Source of the DNA: Planctomycetaceae bacterium
GTDB taxonomy: Bacteria; Planctomycetota; Planctomycetia; Pirellulales; JAEUIK01
Length of the DNA: 5,973 bases
NCBI GenBank assembly: GCA_015493185.1
Contig: WGDQ01000024.1
Span: 1-5,973, forward strand
Direction: 5' to 3'
The notes beneath the pieces are model-generated. The model saw nothing but the letters and a program-made list of their open reading frames with translations. It was not told the DNA's origin and made no database searches. Made by a program: the position numbers and the translations under genes. Position 1 is the stretch's first letter; each line of letters begins with the position of its first letter. Shown one piece after another: positions 1 through 5,223 of this stretch.

Positions 1-3
1 CCG

Positions 4-70
4 ACATCCACAGCCAGCCGACAAGCACAGTCAGCCCACAAGCACAGTCGGCAACATCCACAGCCGGCCC
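4..70. repeat. Imperfect 17-bp tandem repeat, four units, at the window edge
   Basis: Four head-to-tail units can be read at 4-20, 21-37, 38-53 and 54-70, with consensus ACAWSCACAGYCRGCCS. The third unit is one base short. Units 1 and 4 resemble each other most (ACATCCACAGCC), as do units 2 and 3 (ACAAGCACAGTC), giving an A-B-B-A order. A degenerate fifth unit may begin at 72. The period is not a multiple of three, so this is not a coding repeat. It lies downstream of cysH and may continue beyond the left edge. No function can be assigned. Confidence 0.7.
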
Positions 71-122
71 AACATTCGCGGTGGCCGGCATCGGCCGTCG
101 ATCCGACTCACGCTCGATCGGC

Positions 123-150
123 CGCTCAATCGTCAACGCTCAATCGTCAA
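123..150. repeat. Exact 14-bp tandem duplication across the cysH stop codon
   Basis: The 14-mer CGCTCAATCGTCAA occurs twice back to back, at 123-136 and 137-150. The second copy contains the last codons and the TGA stop (140-142) of the minus-strand cysH. The first copy reproduces the same string just downstream of the stop. Loss of one copy would leave the same end of the protein (Val-Asp-Asp-stop), so the duplication is neutral for the coding sequence. It looks like a replication-slippage product. Confidence 0.8.
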
Positions 151-1060
151 CCGTGTGCAGCCCGCACTCCACTTTGCCCGTGCCGCTCCATCGTCCGGCC
201 CGTTCGTCTTCACCAAAAAGCACCGGTCGCGTGCAAGGCTGGCAGCCAATGCTCAGGTAGCCCTGATCGTGTAATGGGTTGTAAGGAATGTCTTCTTTCA
301 CGATCAGGTTCCACACCTGCTTCTTGGTCCAATTGGCCAGCGGGCTGATTTTCACGAGGCCGAATTTCTTGTCCCAGCCCACAATCGGTGCCTTGGCCCG
401 ATGCTCGCTCTGATCGCGACGGATGCCGCTCATCCAGGCGTCCAACTCTCCGGCCGCTTGTTGCAACACCTTGATTTTGCGGTCGAAGCAGCACTGGTTC
501 GGATCGCGTTTGTAAACCGGGCCGCCGTGCAACGCTTCGTACTGCTCCACGGTCAGCTCCGGGCGCCGAAACTCGACCTCGATGCCGTATCGCGCGGCGA
601 TCCGATCACGCAGTTCGAGCGTTTCGCGAAACTGATAGCCCGTCTCCAAGTTGAACACGTAAACCGTCGGATCGATTTTCGACAGCATGTGCAAAATCAC
701 GCACCCCTCGGGCCCAAACGCCGTGGCCATGCCCAAGCGGGGCTGAAAATGCTCGACCGCCCAACGAATGATCTCCTCGGGCGACGCCTGTTCGAGCTGT
801 TGGCTTGCCTCGGCCAGTGCGGCCAACTGTTCTTCGGTCGGCTCGCCCTCGATGTCGAACCGCGGATCGCGCGAGCGCGTGGTTGTCTCCGCTTCGCGAG
901 GCTGCGCGTCGGTCGCCACGCCCGCCGCGGGGGTCGACTGCACATCATTCTTGGCCATGGCCTCTTCATCCTTCGATTCGTCGCGTGATTCGTCGCGCGG
1001 CCCGGGAGCCAACGTCCGACGCCGCCTGATCGTTTCCGCCGTATTCAACGAAACACTCAT
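140..1060 (-). CDS. cysH: Adenylyl-sulfate (APS) reductase, [4Fe-4S] type, assimilatory
   Basis: The product reduces adenylyl sulfate to sulfite and AMP with thioredoxin as electron donor, a cytoplasmic step of cysteine biosynthesis. With the start at 1060 it has 306 residues. The PAPS-reductase fold begins near residue 90; GMATAFGPEGC lies at about 110-120 and the LETGYQF region at about 138-144. The paired cysteines CC at 190-191 and the CxxC pair at 273 and 276 are the four cluster ligands that mark the iron-sulfur APS reductases. The catalytic cysteine is C299 in the C-terminal ECGLH motif. The first ~65 residues are charged and low in complexity (including DESRDESKDEE) and make the protein longer than the usual ~230-250. 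The start was chosen because a purine-rich GAGAGGGGG lies just upstream; an alternative ATG at 958 (MAKND) would give 272 residues. The frame is open further upstream to 1351, but that part overlaps the promoter. The gene stands alone here, divergent from rhaB. The function is secure; the start is less so. Confidence 0.93.
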   Translation of the reverse strand: MSVSLNTAETIRRRRTLAPGPRDESRDESKDEEAMAKNDVQSTPAAGVATDAQPREAETTTRSRDPRFDIEGEPTEEQLAALAEASQQLEQASPEEIIRWAVEHFQPRLGMATAFGPEGCVILHMLSKIDPTVYVFNLETGYQFRETLELRDRIAARYGIEVEFRRPELTVEQYEALHGGPVYKRDPNQCCFDRKIKVLQQAAGELDAWMSGIRRDQSEHRAKAPIVGWDKKFGLVKISPLANWTKKQVWNLIVKEDIPYNPLHDQGYLSIGCQPCTRPVLFGEDERAGRWSGTGKVECGLHTVDD

Positions 1061-1316
1061 CGAAGCCCCCTCTCTAGCTCCTCGTTGGCCTGCCGTCTTC
1101 CTCTCCGCGCCCGACTCCAAGGCTGCACCACCGAAGTGCGGCGCCCTCTCACACGTGCCGGCACCCATGCTCCGGCAAACGTCGCCGGCTTCACCCCGAT
1201 CGTACGCATCGCCGCACCCCGTGCCGGCCAATCCCGAACAGGTGCCCGATGCCATCGGTCTTCGTTCTCGCACGGTGGCCGATCGCCCGCGGCTCAGCGC
1301 GCAACCGCAAGCGGGC
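1061..1316 (-). other. Long 5' leader of cysH, possibly structured
   Basis: About 256 nt separate the predicted transcription start from the cysH start codon. On the transcript I can see several possible short hairpins: a CCGAT/ATCGG stem (1246-1258), a CCGGC/GCCGG stem with a 7-nt loop (1172-1188), a GTGCCGGCAC palindrome (1155-1164), and a CAC-UUCG-GUG tetraloop hairpin near 1130. I looked for the conserved cores of the SAM-I, SAM-II, SAH and cobalamin riboswitches and recognised none. The frame is open through this stretch, but the translation (rich in Arg, Gly, Cys and Ala) resembles no protein family. A regulatory leader is therefore a possibility only. Confidence 0.4.
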
Positions 1317-1322
1317 GGCTGA

Positions 1323-1351
1323 ATCTTAACAATCTTTCTCATCAAAGTCAA
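1323..1351 (-). promoter_or_regulatory. Sigma70-like promoter of cysH
   Basis: Read on the minus strand, TTGACT (1351-1346) is followed by exactly 17 nt and then TAAGAT (1328-1323). This is 5 of 6 and 4 of 6 matches to the housekeeping consensus with ideal spacing, in a locally A+T-rich patch within GC-rich DNA. Transcription would start near 1316. The longest open reading frame of cysH begins at 1351 inside this -35 box, which argues that translation starts further downstream. Confidence 0.65.
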
Positions 1352-1732
1352 CTATCGACCCCTTCCTTGCCCTTTATCGACCGATCGCCAAGCGATTCTT
1401 CATTTTGTAACGGTCGTAGGCCCTCGGCCAGCCGGCCCACGCACGCGACAAAAAATGCCACAAGTTGTTTCTCTCTAAATACTTGACTACCGACCTCTCG
1501 GCCGTCACGATCAGGCAAAATAGGCCCATGCCCGCCGTCCGCATCCGCCGCGGCGCCCCACTCCGCGCGGTGCCAGACGGTGAGACGACGAACCGGCGAC
1601 GTCTCGAACCGGCGATGTCCGACCGGGCTCGCTTGGCCAGCACCATCGCCTCTGCGTACGTTTTGAACAACACACAGACACAGTTTCGAACACCACACAA
1701 ACAGCTCCACCAACACAACGATCGGGCCCATC
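1352..1732. other. Divergent intergenic region between cysH and rhaB
   Basis: This stretch holds no gene I can support. It is A+T-richer at about 1440-1530 than the flanking genes. From about 1660 to 1720 the plus strand is rich in CA and poor in G, suggesting an unstructured leader for rhaB. I found no convincing plus-strand -35/-10 pair with proper spacing and no clear Shine-Dalgarno sequence ahead of the rhaB ATG. A short direct repeat at 1589-1619 is listed separately. An open frame on the minus strand (1374-1718) is probably not a gene. Confidence 0.5.
1589..1619. repeat. Pair of 15-bp direct repeats with 16-bp period upstream of rhaB
   Basis: CGAACCGGCGACGTC (1589-1603) and CGAACCGGCGATGTC (1605-1619) differ at one base and are separated by one base. 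They lie about 115-145 bp upstream of the rhaB start. They could be a tandem regulator-binding site or a chance slippage duplication; the sequence alone does not decide. Confidence 0.55.
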
Positions 1733-3232
1733 ATGGCAGAACAGGTGTTTTTGGCGGTCGATCTGGGTGCCTCGAACGGACGGCTCGTGCTCGGGCGATT
1801 CGACGGTGCCGCACTACGGCTCGAAGAAGCCCACCGTTTCGAAAACGGTCCGGTCCGCGTGGGTCGCGGCATGTTTTGGGATGTGCTGCGGCACTGGCAC
1901 GAAATTCTGATCGGCCTGTCGCGGGCCCGCCAACAAGCCGGCGTGCCGTTGGAAAGCATCGGGGTCGACACCTGGGGCGTCGACTACGCACTGCTGGCCG
2001 GCGACGACCTGCTGCTCGCCAATCCGCGGCACTATCGCGACCCGCGCACCGACGGCATGTTCGAAGCGGCCTTCGCCATCGTCGATCGCGAAACCATTTT
2101 CGCCCACACCGGCCTTCAGTTCCTGCCCTTCAATACGCTGTACCAGTTGTTGGCCGAACAGCGCTCGCCCGCCCGATTGCTCGATGTGGCCGAACAAATG
2201 CTGCTCATGCCCGACCTGTTTCATGCATGGCTCAGCGGGGCGCGCAGCAATGAAGAAACCAACGCCAGCACCACGCAGCTTTTCAATCCGCGCGAGGGTG
2301 CCTGGGACTACGAACTGATCGATCGCTTCGGGTTTCCGCAGCAACTTTTTGGCGACATCGTACCCCCCGGCACACCGCTGGGACCGCTGCGCGACGAGGT
2401 GCGCCGTGCCACGGGTCTCGAGGCCACCGAAGTGGTGGTGCCGGCCACGCACGACACGGCCAGCGCGGTGCTGGCCGTACCAGCCCGAGCCCAGCCATCC
2501 GAACGCCCCGACTGGTGCTACATCAGCTCGGGCACGTGGTCGCTCATGGGTGTGGAACTGCCCGGGCCCCGCATCACCGACGAATGTTTGCGGTTCAATT
2601 TCACCAACGAGGGCGGTGTGGAAGGCACCACGCGATTGCTGAAAAACATCGCCGGACTATGGCTCGTGCAGCAGTGCCGTCAGGCATGGAATGCACGAGG
2701 TGCGACGTGGGACTGGCAGCGCCTCAACGATGCCGCCCAAGCAGCGCCGCCGCTGGTCTCATTGGTCGATCCCGACGCGCCTGAGTTCCTCGCCCCGGCC
2801 GACATGCCCCAAGCCATTGCCGATCGCTGCCGCCACACCGGCGAGCCGGTGCCCGAGGACCCGGGCGCCATCATCCGCTGTGCGTTGGATAGCCTGGCGC
2901 TCAAATATCGCCATGTGTTGGGCCAACTCGAACGGCTGGTTGAAAGCCGCATCGAAACCATTCACATTGTGGGCGGCGGAACGCAAAACCGCTTGCTCTG
3001 TCAGGCCACGGCCGATGCCTGCGGCCGCCCCGTGCTGGCCGGCCCGGTCGAGGCCACTGCCATGGGCAACCTGCTCATGCAGGCCATCGCGCGCGGGCAT
3101 GTCGCTTCGGTGGCCGAGGCCCGCGAGATCGTCCGCCGCTCGTTCCCGTGCCAGTCGTATCAACCACACGATACGGCCCGCTGGGACGAGGCCTACACCC
3201 GTTTCGAGAAGCTCCTGGTCCCCGGCCCTTGA
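1733..3232 (+). CDS. rhaB: Rhamnulokinase (FGGY carbohydrate kinase)
   Basis: The product phosphorylates L-rhamnulose with ATP to L-rhamnulose 1-phosphate, the second step of L-rhamnose catabolism after the isomerase and before the aldolase that yields dihydroxyacetone phosphate and lactaldehyde. It has 499 residues, close to the ~489 of E. coli RhaB. The N-terminal FGGY domain opens with the phosphate-binding DLGASNGR (10-17), followed by GVDTWGVDYALL (77-88) and the rhamnulokinase-type TNASTTQLFN (176-185). The catalytic aspartate is expected at D241 in ATHDTASA (238-245). The C-terminal domain shows ISSGTWSLMG (264-273), NFTNEGG (289-295), LLKNIAGLWLVQ (302-313) and the adenine-site motif IVGGGTQNRLLCQATAD (412-428). 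All key motifs are present and intact. No strong ribosome-binding site precedes the ATG. No other rha genes are in the window, so its partners must lie elsewhere. In some planctomycetes rhamnose breakdown runs through a microcompartment, but nothing here shows that. Confidence 0.95.
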   Translation: MAEQVFLAVDLGASNGRLVLGRFDGAALRLEEAHRFENGPVRVGRGMFWDVLRHWHEILIGLSRARQQAGVPLESIGVDTWGVDYALLAGDDLLLANPRHYRDPRTDGMFEAAFAIVDRETIFAHTGLQFLPFNTLYQLLAEQRSPARLLDVAEQMLLMPDLFHAWLSGARSNEETNASTTQLFNPREGAWDYELIDRFGFPQQLFGDIVPPGTPLGPLRDEVRRATGLEATEVVVPATHDTASAVLAVPARAQPSERPDWCYISSGTWSLMGVELPGPRITDECLRFNFTNEGGVEGTTRLLKNIAGLWLVQQCRQAWNARGATWDWQRLNDAAQAAPPLVSLVDPDAPEFLAPADMPQAIADRCRHTGEPVPEDPGAIIRCALDSLALKYRHVLGQLERLVESRIETIHIVGGGTQNRLLCQATADACGRPVLAGPVEATAMGNLLMQAIARGHVASVAEAREIVRRSFPCQSYQPHDTARWDEAYTRFEKLLVPGP

Positions 3233-3335
3233 AACCACCGGAATCGCGCCGGCGGCAAGCCGCTGCCCGTCGGCCGCCCAACGTTTACGATTCCCCGCAT
3301 CCCTTGGCGCTTTTTCCGCACCCCTGCTTTTTGCC

Positions 3336-3365
3336 GTGCCGGCGCATCGGTGCGCCGGCGCCTTT
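3336..3365 (+). terminator. Strong hairpin downstream of rhaB, probable terminator
   Basis: GCCGGCGCA (3338-3346) and TGCGCCGGC (3351-3359) form a perfect 9-bp GC-rich stem around the tetraloop TCGG. A wobble and one more pair extend it to 3336/3361. It is followed by CTTTGTCC and, 14 nt later, by seven T (3376-3382). The stem is very stable, but the adjacent T-tract is broken, so this is not a perfect Rho-independent signal. T-tracts upstream (3311-3315, 3328-3332) give A-runs on the other strand. The position, about 105 nt after the rhaB stop, fits termination of rhaB. Confidence 0.55.
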
Positions 3366-3399
3366 GTCCGTCCGCTTTTTTTGCCCCCGCACGTTCGCC

Positions 3400-3503
3400 C
3401 CCTTTGTCCCTTTGTCCCTTTGTCCCTTTGTCCTGTCGTCCTGTTCTCCTGTTCTCCTGTTCTCCTGTTCTCCTGTTGTTCTGTTCTCCTGTTGTTCTGT
3501 TGT
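3400..3503. repeat. 8-bp tandem array, 13 units in strict register
   Basis: Reading in steps of eight from 3400 gives four copies of CCCTTTGT (3400-3431), one CCTGTCGT (3432-3439), four copies of CCTGTTCT (3440-3471), then CCTGTTGT, TCTGTTCT, CCTGTTGT and TCTGTTGT (3472-3503). The register is never lost although the unit changes, so the array seems to have expanded in separate blocks from a common ancestor unit. The plus strand is all C, T and G. Because eight is not a multiple of three, the array stays open in several frames and translates into an 8-residue repeat (for example NRRTGEQE on the minus strand); this is most likely an artefact, not a protein. Confidence 0.9.
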
Positions 3504-3540
3504 TCTCTCCACGTTTTTCGGTTCGCGTTGGTCCGCCCGT

Positions 3541-3603
3541 CGCTGGTGTTCGTTCAACCCTTGGCGATGTTCGTTCAATCACCGCTGGTGTTCGTTCACC
3601 CGC
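3541..3603. repeat. Three 21-bp direct repeats with core TGTTCGTTCA
   Basis: The 10-mer TGTTCGTTCA starts at 3547, 3568 and 3589, exactly 21 bp apart. Unit boundaries can be drawn at 3541-3561, 3562-3582 and 3583-3603. Units 1 and 3 share the longer string CGCTGGTGTTCGTTCA. A much weaker fourth unit may precede at 3520-3540. Spacing of 21 bp is two helical turns, so the cores face the same side of the DNA, as in operator or iteron arrays. The last core ends 48 bp before the oxidoreductase start codon, where a regulator could act. It might equally be another slippage-derived array. Confidence 0.8.
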
Positions 3604-3618
3604 GTACACGGGCTTTTT
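3599..3618 (+). terminator. Weak hairpin plus T5 ahead of the oxidoreductase gene
   Basis: CCCG (3599-3602) can pair with CGGG (3609-3612) around a 6-nt loop, followed by CTTTTT (3613-3618). The layout is that of an intrinsic terminator, but the stem has only four pairs. It sits 28 nt before the start codon and overlaps the last 21-bp unit. It might be a weak attenuator, or chance. Confidence 0.2.
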
Positions 3619-3646
3619 GTCGCACCGCTGAAGGAACTGCTTTCTC

Positions 3647-4693
3647 ATGATTCGCGTTGGCATCGTCGGCATCGGCTTCATGGGCATGATTCACTACCTG
3701 GCCTATCAGCGTGTGCGCGGCATGCGCGTCTCGGCCATCTGCACGCGCAATCGCCGTCGGCTGGCCGGCGATTGGCGCGGCATTCAGGGAAACTTTGGCC
3801 CGCCCGGCACAAAAATGGATCTGGGCCCCATCGGGCGCTACGCCGATCTCGACGACTTGCTCGCCGATGAAAATGTCGATCTGGTCGACATCTGCCTGCC
3901 GCCGGCGCTGCACGCGTCGGTAGCGCTTCGCGCACTTCGGGCCGGCAAACACGTTTTTTGCGAAAAGCCGATCGCGCTCGATGTCGCCTCGGCGCGGCGT
4001 ATGCTACGAGCCGCTGAGCAGCACAACCGCCAATTGCTCATCGGTCATGTCTTGCCCTTCTTTCCCGAATACGCCTTCGCCCTGCAAGCCATTCGAAGCG
4101 GCCGCTACGGCCGCCTGCTGCGGGCCCACTTCAAACGAACGATTTCCGAACCGTTGTGGATCAAAGACTTTTTCAACCCGCAAACCGTGGGCGGGCCGGT
4201 CGTCGATCTGCACATCCACGATGCCCATTTCATTCGGCTCGTGGGCGGCATGCCCGAGCGCCTCTTCAGCCGTGGCCGCTTGCGGGGCGATGTGGTCGAG
4301 TATCTCACCACGCAGTTCGTCTTTCCGCGTCGCGACCTGCTCATCACGGCCGAAGGCGGTGTGATTCCGCAGCAGGGTCGCCCCTTCACACATGGCTTCG
4401 AGATCCAACTCGAAAAAGCCACCCTCGTGTTCGACTTCGCCGTGATCGACAGTGAGCCAGTCACCGCCATGCCGCTCACGGTGTTGGGCGACCGCGGACG
4501 GGTTACGCGGCCCACGCTCCGCGGGGGCGACGACCCGCTGGCCGCCTTCGTGGCCGAGCTGAAGGAAGTGTCCCATGCCATCCGCCGCGGCGAACCTTCG
4601 CCCCTGCTCGATGGTCGCCTGGCTGCCGATGCCCTGACGCTTTGTCACAAACAAACGCGATCTGTCCAACTCGACCGACCCGTGCGCGTTTGA
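3647..4693 (+). CDS. Gfo/Idh/MocA-family NAD(P)-dependent oxidoreductase
   Basis: This is a 348-residue protein of the glucose-fructose oxidoreductase / inositol dehydrogenase family, soluble and presumably cytoplasmic since no signal peptide is visible. The N-terminal Rossmann fold begins at once with GIVGIGFMG (5-13). VDLVDICLPPALH (77-89) follows, and the family signature GKHVFCEKPIA (100-110) carries the lysine K107 of the EKP motif. The C-terminal alpha/beta domain contains GGPVVDLHIHDAHFIRLVGG (182-201), whose Asp and His residues occupy the place of the catalytic pair in the family. The substrate cannot be deduced. A sugar, sugar acid or inositol derivative is typical, and the nearness of rhaB suggests carbohydrate use. 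A Shine-Dalgarno-like AAGGA lies 11 nt before the ATG. The large gap with a terminator-like hairpin upstream suggests separate transcription. The gene appears complete, with no frameshift. Confidence 0.93.
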   Translation: MIRVGIVGIGFMGMIHYLAYQRVRGMRVSAICTRNRRRLAGDWRGIQGNFGPPGTKMDLGPIGRYADLDDLLADENVDLVDICLPPALHASVALRALRAGKHVFCEKPIALDVASARRMLRAAEQHNRQLLIGHVLPFFPEYAFALQAIRSGRYGRLLRAHFKRTISEPLWIKDFFNPQTVGGPVVDLHIHDAHFIRLVGGMPERLFSRGRLRGDVVEYLTTQFVFPRRDLLITAEGGVIPQQGRPFTHGFEIQLEKATLVFDFAVIDSEPVTAMPLTVLGDRGRVTRPTLRGGDDPLAAFVAELKEVSHAIRRGEPSPLLDGRLAADALTLCHKQTRSVQLDRPVRV

Positions 4694-4981
4694 ATGGTCC
4701 GCCACCCCCCCGCGTCGGGGCGTCATGGCCGCGCCAAGCGCCCGAATCGGCAGCCCGACCGCAAACGCTAGATGCCCAACTCAGGCCGGGTTACGCATCT
4801 CGGCCCCCGGGCACCGCGGCGTTCGGGGTGTGCGCGTTTTCCCCGTTCTTCGGGACGTTCGATCGGTGCGCAGAATGGTGTTTGTAGCTTGCCTTCGGGC
4901 TGCGAGGCGCTACGGATGCACATCATGACGTCTGTAGCCATCGCACGGGCAGGCGCCGCCAAAAAGAGCCGCTCCGTCTTT
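4694..4981. other. Intergenic region downstream of the oxidoreductase gene
   Basis: There is no convincing gene here; the short open frames crossing it resemble no protein. A short hairpin, CCCCG/CGGGG with a 3-nt loop (4708-4720), lies 15 nt after the stop codon but has no T-tract, so it is a poor terminator candidate. A REP-like palindrome (4884-4913) and an A/T-armed hairpin (4960-4984) are listed separately. Confidence 0.5.
4884..4913. repeat. REP-like imperfect palindrome
   Basis: GTAGC (4884-4888) pairs with GCTAC (4909-4913), and inside it GCCT (4891-4894) pairs with AGGC (4905-4908), leaving a two-base bulge and a 10-nt loop. An alternative inner hairpin is GCC-TTCG-GGC (4891-4900). 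The size and shape resemble bacterial repetitive extragenic palindromes, but only one copy is visible here, so whether it is repeated in the genome is unknown. Confidence 0.35.
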
Positions 4982-4984
4982 TTG
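4960..4984. terminator. Hairpin with A-run and T-run arms, possible bidirectional terminator
   Basis: CAAAAAGA (4960-4967) and TCTTTTTG (4977-4984) are perfectly complementary over 8 bp, with a 9-nt GC-rich loop. The T-run follows a GC-rich segment on both strands, as in some bidirectional terminators, but the stem itself is weak because it is mostly A:T. Its right arm overlaps the -35 box of the next promoter (4982-4987). Confidence 0.3.
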
Positions 4985-5010
4985 ACGACCGGCAATTCGT
5001 GGCCTATACT
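4982..5010 (+). promoter_or_regulatory. Sigma70-like promoter upstream of the partial protease gene
   Basis: TTGACG (4982-4987), 17 nt, then TATACT (5005-5010): each box matches the housekeeping consensus at 5 of 6 positions with ideal spacing. Transcription would begin near 5017, giving a leader of about 207 nt before the ATG at 5224. This is the best plus-strand promoter in the window. Confidence 0.7.
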
Positions 5011-5223
5011 CCCGATGGTCGTTCGTCGGACCCACGATTTCGACCGCGCGATGTTGTGTTCATCGTAGCCAAGAACGCCCCACGACGCAGAACCGCCGAC
5101 CACGCTTCTCCCCTTCAACGGGAATTCGTCTTCCGTGGTCAGGCAACTCTTCGCCGCTCGCGTCGGCAGCCGGAAAGCCCACTCGGGTCGCTGGCGGGGC
5201 CGCCTGTCGATCGGAACGAACGA
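5011..5223 (+). other. Leader region of the partial protease gene
   Basis: This stretch carries no supported gene. A 17-codon open frame runs from the ATG at 5015 to a TAG at 5066-5068, but it overlaps the predicted transcription start and has no ribosome-binding site. I recognise no riboswitch. Confidence 0.35.

Larger units (their letters stand above)
3233..3646. other. Repeat-dense intergenic region between rhaB and the oxidoreductase gene
   Basis: This 414-nt gap contains no gene I can support. In order it holds a terminator-like hairpin (3336-3361), a T7 run (3376-3382), an 8-bp tandem array (3400-3503), a 21-bp direct repeat (3541-3603), a weak hairpin with T5 (3599-3618) and a ribosome-binding site (AAGGA at about 3631). 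The plus strand from 3392 to 3510 contains no A at all, an extreme strand asymmetry. Frames that stay open through it on both strands give only low-complexity peptides. Confidence 0.75.

Noticed and set aside
83..96. Short GGCCG/CGGCC hairpin downstream of cysH as a terminator
   Set aside because: The stem is only 5 bp and no T-run follows in the direction of cysH transcription.
1061..1351. N-terminal part of the longest cysH frame (start at 1351)
   Set aside because: The ATG at 1351 lies in the predicted -35 box, the translated sequence is unlike any CysH, and a start with a better ribosome-binding site exists at 1060.
1374..1718. Minus-strand open frame of 114 codons in the cysH-rhaB gap
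   Set aside because: The protein resembles no family I know, begins with an unlikely Cys/Trp-rich stretch, and has no ribosome-binding site I can see. Its C-terminal part looks slightly more protein-like, so homologues in relatives would reopen the case.
3400..3603. CRISPR array
   Set aside because: The units are 8 and 21 bp in direct tandem with no unique spacers of CRISPR length, and no cas gene is present.
2691..3650. Long plus-strand frame overlapping the end of rhaB and the repeat region
   Set aside because: It is out of frame with rhaB, Arg/Pro/Ser-rich, and kept open mainly by codon bias and the A-free array.
3193..3687. Minus-strand open frame with a TGEQENRR-like repeat protein
   Set aside because: It is the translation of the 8-bp and 21-bp arrays plus the antisense of the rhaB end. 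The 8-residue repeat follows automatically from an 8-bp unit, other frames of the array are also open, and there is no recognisable domain.
4004..4726. Long minus-strand open frame opposite the oxidoreductase gene
   Set aside because: It is antisense to a gene with clear family motifs; long antisense frames are expected in GC-rich DNA with strong third-position bias.
4772..5068. Plus-strand 98-codon frame before the partial protease gene
   Set aside because: It crosses the predicted promoter and hairpin, has no recognisable domain and no ribosome-binding site.
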